DNA of 54,432 nt, taken from NCBI GenBank assembly GCA_000431815.1, contig FR889242.1, positions 35,306 to 89,737 of the forward strand. The letters are read 5' to 3'. Positions 50,606 to 54,432 of the stretch are shown here, one piece after another. A program made the translations under genes and the position numbers. This stretch comes from Butyrivibrio sp. CAG:318. Lineage in GTDB: Bacteria > Bacillota > Clostridia > Lachnospirales > Lachnospiraceae. Under the pieces are notes generated by a model that made no database searches, was not told the origin of the DNA, and saw only the letters and a program-made list of their open reading frames with translations. How positions within the stretch are numbered: the stretch's first letter is position 1; each line of letters opens with the position of its first letter.

Positions 50606-53050
50606 CTAGGTTGTAAATGCCTGAATTGCATTTTCAAGTTCTTTGGCTTTCTCTGTAAGTTCCTCCGCTCTGATACTTAACGCCTCAACCGCACTTACTT
50701 CTGCCTGGACCGTATCCTTGACCGTAGTCGTGGATGCGCTCGTCTCTTCGGTAACGGCAGCGATATTCTTAATGGTATCAAGCACATTATCCTTGCTTTC
50801 GGCAATTGAACGCATGCCTGTGAGAATTTCGGTTATCTCACCCAAAAGTTCATCGAACTGTGTACCTATTCTGCCAAACATATCAACTGTTCCGTTAAGT
50901 GCCTTAGACTGGCTCTTAAGCATTTCCCCGGCGTTACCGGCAGATTCCGCTGTCTTGATAGTCTGGTTCTGGATGTTCTTAATGATACTCTCTATATCTT
51001 TGACTGCTGCAACAGACTGATCAGCAAGCTTTCTTATTTCATCGGCTACAACCGCAAATCCTCTTCCTGCTGCTCCTGCTCTTGCTGCTTCAATAGAAGC
51101 ATTGAGTGAAAGCATGTTAGTCTGTTTTGCAATTCCGTTAATTGTCTCAATAACACTTCCGATATCAGCTGACTTGCTTTGCAATTCACGGATATCCGTA
51201 ATGATCGTTCCTGTAAGCTCAGCTGTTGAAAGTGACTGTACTTTCAAATCAGCAACAACCGTTGTTCCTTCTTCAACAATTGTTTTCGTTGATTTGGCAA
51301 CATTGCCGATAACTTCTGCTTTATTGGTTATGGCATTAATGCTTTCCGCAAATGCCTCCATCTGATGATATCCGTTATCCGTATCTTCTACCTGTGACAC
51401 TATTCCGGCATCCATATCGGACATTGCAACCGAAACATTCTTAATAGAATCATTGATATATGCTGCCGCATCAGAAAGTTCTCCTGCCGCATCAGATACA
51501 TTACGTCCGAATCCCGCAACATCGGTAACCAGTCCGCGTATCTTGCCGATCATTTCATTCGTGTCATCAGCCATAACACCAAATTCATCCTGACGCTTTA
51601 ATTTAAGTTTGGCTGTCAGGTCACCACTTGCAACTTTACGGAATGACTTGGAAAATTCCCTGGTAGCTTTAACAATTCCGCCTGCTGTGTATAATCCGAT
51701 AAGCATTGCCGCTATAGTTCCGATTATGACAAAAGCAAATGTAAGTATCTTGATAAGTGTTACCGACTTAAGTATATCGGACTCAGGTATTACACAGCAT
51801 ACCATAGCGCCCGTGTCTCCCACCTTGGAATATACAAAGAGCTGCTTCTTTCCGTCAAACTTAACGTATTCGCTGCCCTTTTCATCTTCGCCGTTAACTG
51901 CTTTTTCCCAGAATTTTTCTCCCGCAAAAACGCTGTCAACATTATCTTTCTTGGAAGCAATCGTCTCTCTTCCGTCCGCTGTAACAAATGCCGCAAATGT
52001 ATTATCGCTTACAACCGCTGCATCAAGTGAATTCTTAACTTCCGATGCTTTAAGGTCAAAAACAGCAAATCCTTCTCCGTCCGAGAATCTTCTTATGAAA
52101 TAAGCCGCATAATCTCCCGACTTGAGTGACATCGCACCATCAATATATTTATGTTCACCATACCATCCTTTGGTTGCATACTCATTCTCACTCCAGAATT
52201 TGCCTTCATCTGATGCAAGAAAATCTTCATATGAGAGCGAACCGCCTCCCGTATTCTGGATTGTCATTATCGGCTTGCCAAGCTTTCCTATAAGCATCGC
52301 ATCCTTAACGCCTACAGCGCTCTGGGTGAGTGTATTCATAACCGATGATATATTATTAAAGTAATCAGCAAAACTTGCTGCATCCTTCTCATTATAATTC
52401 ATATAGTAATAAGCAACATTATTGTCAACTACAAGCTGATTGGCACGGCTTACCGTATCCGACATTATGAGATTAATGTAACTTGCACTGCTGTCAATCG
52501 TATTCTCTGCAGTTGACTCATAGTTCTTGACTATAGTGGCCTTAGCTGTGCTGTATGATATGATTCCCAAAAGCACAAGGAATATTACCGGAATTATAAA
52601 TGATACAACAAGTCTGAACTTAATCTGCTTGGTAAATGGTCTGCTCTTATCCTGACCCGTAAATGCGGTTTTGGCAAACTTCTTAACCAGTGCTTTAAAT
52701 CCATGTTTCTTAGGTCCGGCTGCCTGTGGCTGTTCAGGCACTTCTGTTGCAGCTTCCTGTGGCTGTTCCGGCACTTCTGCGGCGGTTTCCTCTGCCTGCA
52801 CATCTTCAGTTTCCGGCTGTTCTGTCTCCGGTTGCACTTCTTCCATCGGGGATTCCGCTTTCTTCTTATGTTTCTTAAGTTTCGGCTCTTTAGGTGCCTT
52901 AGGTGGCTTCGGTGGCTTAGCTTTCTTCTCTCTTTTTACTTTAGGTTTCTTACCGGCAGTCTCTTTTGTCTCCTCCGCAATTCCTATTACTATATCCTCC
53001 GGTATGTTTTCTGTATTTAGTTCTTTATTTTCCTGTAAATTCTCGTCCAT
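50606..53050 (-). CDS. methyl-accepting chemotaxis protein with long cytoplasmic N-terminal extension
   Basis: 814 residues. Residues 1-145 are a Lys/Pro/Glu-rich low-complexity extension (runs such as KPPKPPKAPKEPKLKK and repeated VPEQPQ), which is unusual before a receptor. It is followed by TM1 (about 147-168), an extracytoplasmic sensor of Cache type (about 170-425), TM2 (about 430-455), a HAMP domain and a long helical signalling domain with tip AARAGAAGRGFAVVADEIRKLA. It senses an unknown ligand and signals to CheA, implying a motile host. ATG 53050 has AAGGAG upstream. No other chemotaxis gene is in the window. Confidence 0.95.
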   Translation of the reverse strand: MDENLQENKELNTENIPEDIVIGIAEETKETAGKKPKVKREKKAKPPKPPKAPKEPKLKKHKKKAESPMEEVQPETEQPETEDVQAEETAAEVPEQPQEAATEVPEQPQAAGPKKHGFKALVKKFAKTAFTGQDKSRPFTKQIKFRLVVSFIIPVIFLVLLGIISYSTAKATIVKNYESTAENTIDSSASYINLIMSDTVSRANQLVVDNNVAYYYMNYNEKDAASFADYFNNISSVMNTLTQSAVGVKDAMLIGKLGKPIMTIQNTGGGSLSYEDFLASDEGKFWSENEYATKGWYGEHKYIDGAMSLKSGDYAAYFIRRFSDGEGFAVFDLKASEVKNSLDAAVVSDNTFAAFVTADGRETIASKKDNVDSVFAGEKFWEKAVNGEDEKGSEYVKFDGKKQLFVYSKVGDTGAMVCCVIPESDILKSVTLIKILTFAFVIIGTIAAMLIGLYTAGGIVKATREFSKSFRKVASGDLTAKLKLKRQDEFGVMADDTNEMIGKIRGLVTDVAGFGRNVSDAAGELSDAAAYINDSIKNVSVAMSDMDAGIVSQVEDTDNGYHQMEAFAESINAITNKAEVIGNVAKSTKTIVEEGTTVVADLKVQSLSTAELTGTIITDIRELQSKSADIGSVIETINGIAKQTNMLSLNASIEAARAGAAGRGFAVVADEIRKLADQSVAAVKDIESIIKNIQNQTIKTAESAGNAGEMLKSQSKALNGTVDMFGRIGTQFDELLGEITEILTGMRSIAESKDNVLDTIKNIAAVTEETSASTTTVKDTVQAEVSAVEALSIRAEELTEKAKELENAIQAFTT

Positions 53051-53163
53051 ACCCGTAATCTCCTTCTCCTATGTCACATATAGATAATTTTATTTTACTC
53101 CATGCATGGCATTTATAGACATAGTAATAATTGCACATGTAGTATATTGTTTTTTGGACATTG

Positions 53164-53310
53164 CACGCAACGGATGCACCTACACCCCGGCATAAGCCCT
53201 CTGGCGGCACGCTCTTGCTTGGCTGCACGCGCAACGGATGCTAAAATCTGCCTTTGGCAGATTAAGCACCGGCGTGTGCAGACAGCCGCAGTGGGCTTAT
53301 GTCGGGGTGT
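53164..53310. repeat. long GC-rich imperfect hairpin element
   Basis: Arms 53182-53199 and 53293-53310 pair over 18 bases with one G-T mismatch. Inner helices follow: CTGCACGCG with CGTGTGCAG, and AATCTGCC (53245-53252) with GGCAGATT (53256-53263) around TTT. GCAACGGATGC occurs twice in direct orientation (about 53168 and 53231). It lies in the 551-base gap between the chemotaxis gene and the phosphoketolase and is richer in GC than the DNA around it. Confidence 0.7.
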
Positions 53311-53474
53311 TTATGTATTCGTTGGCCGGATGGAGCTGTAAGGGCGATTTGAGAGGTTAATATAATTCACGCGGCGCTAGTTTTCTCATCTTCACGGGTA
53401 TATACGCGCGGATTTTTCTCCTGTACCTCTAAAAATATATGTATAAGATGTGTATTTTTTTTGGAACATGTTGT

Positions 53475-53503
53475 TTGTCTATTCATGGCAGATTTGATAT
53501 AAT
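53475..53503 (+). promoter_or_regulatory. extended -10 sigma-A promoter of the phosphoketolase gene
   Basis: TTGTCT (53475-53480), 17-base spacer, TATAAT (53498-53503), with a TG extension at 53495-53496. Confidence 0.8.
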
Positions 53504-53557
53504 ATTTGGCGGTATAGTTTCCGGCAAATTGTCCGGATGCTTGAATTTACATTTTTT

Positions 53558-53579
53558 ACTGCCCGTTGACAAGGGCAGT
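53558..53579 (+). other. leader hairpin before the phosphoketolase ribosome site
   Basis: ACTGCCC (53558-53564) and GGGCAGT (53573-53579) with an 8-base loop, ending 10 bases before AAAGGAG. There is no U-tract, so a translation or stability role is more likely than termination. Confidence 0.5.
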
Positions 53580-53601
53580 GTTATATAGGAAAGGAGTTTT
53601 T

Positions 53602-54432
53602 ATGGCATCAAAAGATTGCATTGAAAAACATGAGCTCACAGATGAATATCTTGAGAAAATGAACGCATACTGGCGTGCAGCGAACTATTTGTCGGCAGCA
53701 CAGCTCTACATGCTTGACAATCCTCTTTTAAGAGAGCCTCTTACAAGAGAGCAGGTTAAGAAAAAAATCGTAGGACACTGGGGAACAGTTCCGGGTCAGA
53801 ACTTCGTATATACACACCTTAACCGTGTTATTAAAAGATATGACCTCGATATGATTCTTATCTCAGGTCCGGGACATGGCGGAAACTTTTTCGTGGCAAA
53901 CTCATATCTTGAGGGAAGCTACAGTGAAGTTTATCCGAATGTGAGTCAGGATTATGAAGGAATGAAGAAACTTTGCAAGCAGTTCTCATTCCCTGGCGGT
54001 ATCTCAAGCCACGTTGCACCGGAAACACCGGGTTCAATTAACGAGGGTGGTGAACTTGGATATTCAATTGCACATGCTTTTGGTTCCGTTTTCGATAATC
54101 CGGATCTTATCACAGCATGTATCGTCGGAGACGGCGAGGCTGAAACAGGTCCTCTCGCCACAGCATGGCATTCAAATAAGTTCCTTAATCCGGTTACTGA
54201 CGGTGCGGTACTTCCAATCCTTCATCTTAACGGATATAAGATTAACAACCCTACTGTTTTTGCACGTATCTCACATGACGAGGTTGAGAGTTTCTTCCAC
54301 GGATGCGGATGGAAGCCGTATTTTGTTGAGGGCGATGATCCTATGACAATGCACAGACTTATGGCTGAGACACTTAACACCGTTATCGAAGAGATTAAGG
54401 AAATTCAGCGTAAGGCAAGAGAAGAAGGATGT
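53602..54432 (+). CDS. phosphoketolase, 3' end outside window
   Basis: A thiamine-diphosphate enzyme cleaving xylulose-5-phosphate and/or fructose-6-phosphate to acetyl phosphate. The first 277 codons are present; the family is about 800 residues. Visible features are the N-terminal YWRAANYLSAAQLYM segment, GHWGTVPGQNFVYTHLNR, ISGPGHGG, FPGGISSHVAPETPGSINEGGELGYS, and the diphosphate-binding GDGEAETGPLATAWHSNKF. Start ATG 53602 follows GGAAAGGAG. It is expressed from its own promoter. The thiamine cofactor need links loosely to the TPP-regulated uptake operon. The substrate preference (Xfp or Xpk) is not decided here. Confidence 0.95.
   Translation, partial: MASKDCIEKHELTDEYLEKMNAYWRAANYLSAAQLYMLDNPLLREPLTREQVKKKIVGHWGTVPGQNFVYTHLNRVIKRYDLDMILISGPGHGGNFFVANSYLEGSYSEVYPNVSQDYEGMKKLCKQFSFPGGISSHVAPETPGSINEGGELGYSIAHAFGSVFDNPDLITACIVGDGEAETGPLATAWHSNKFLNPVTDGAVLPILHLNGYKINNPTVFARISHDEVESFFHGCGWKPYFVEGDDPMTMHRLMAETLNTVIEEIKEIQRKAREEGC

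Overview
The window looks like chromosomal DNA of a low-to-medium GC, Gram-positive anaerobe of the Clostridia, most likely family Lachnospiraceae. The signs are strong AGGAGG ribosome sites, sigma-A promoters with 17-bp spacers, T-box, TPP and cobalamin riboswitches with intrinsic terminators, ECF vitamin transport, lipoproteins, many 4'-phosphopantetheine and wall-decoration genes, a chemotaxis receptor and a phosphoketolase. The genus cannot be fixed from the sequence alone. No tRNA, rRNA, CRISPR array, transposase or prophage was found.

Layout. 1-4.6 kb: glnS (3' part outside the window) diverges from tyrS, which has a complete tyrosine T-box leader; three small membrane or unknown genes follow, including a TM2 protein. 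4.6-6.7 kb: an AgrA/AgrC-like LytTR regulator and GHKL kinase pair. 6.7-12 kb (minus): nucleoside kinase-like gene, heterodimeric ABC exporter, aroB. 12-15.8 kb (plus): a TPP-riboswitch-controlled thiamine-precursor ABC transporter with a thiamine-binding protein, ending in an Sfp-type phosphopantetheinyl transferase. 15.8-23.4 kb (minus): carA-carB-argS-MATE. 23.5-31.3 kb: a SpoIID-like protein, then a four-gene ABC cassette bracketed by two directly repeated ~290-bp elements and preceded by a leader with a tiny ORF that lies across an intrinsic terminator. 31.4-38 kb: zinc-ribbon protein, amidase with SPOR repeats, and the operon TPR lipoprotein-hflX-thyA-folA-small membrane protein (the last is only 43 codons). 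38-43.7 kb: a cobalamin-riboswitch operon of two DUF4430 surface proteins and a complete ECF transporter. 43.7-50.5 kb: an aminotransferase and a Dlt-like operon. 50.6-54.4 kb: a chemotaxis receptor, a structured intergenic region and the start of a phosphoketolase.

Two systems stand out. First, the operon 44970-50417 has the logic of dltABCD (adenylation enzyme, carrier protein, MBOAT acyltransferase, SGNH protein) but inserts a diaminopimelate-decarboxylase-fold PLP enzyme between the adenylation enzyme and the carrier. This is the same class of enzyme as BtrK, which decarboxylates a carrier-bound glutamate in butirosin synthesis. It may decorate the cell surface with a modified or decarboxylated amino acid. 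The phosphopantetheinyl transferase at 15227-15847 could activate its carrier. Second, the cobalamin operon encodes a membrane-tethered protein with an alpha/alpha-toroid followed by a DUF4430 domain, the same two-domain order as animal intrinsic factor and transcobalamin, next to an ECF transporter. Both functional readings are inferences from domain content and context.
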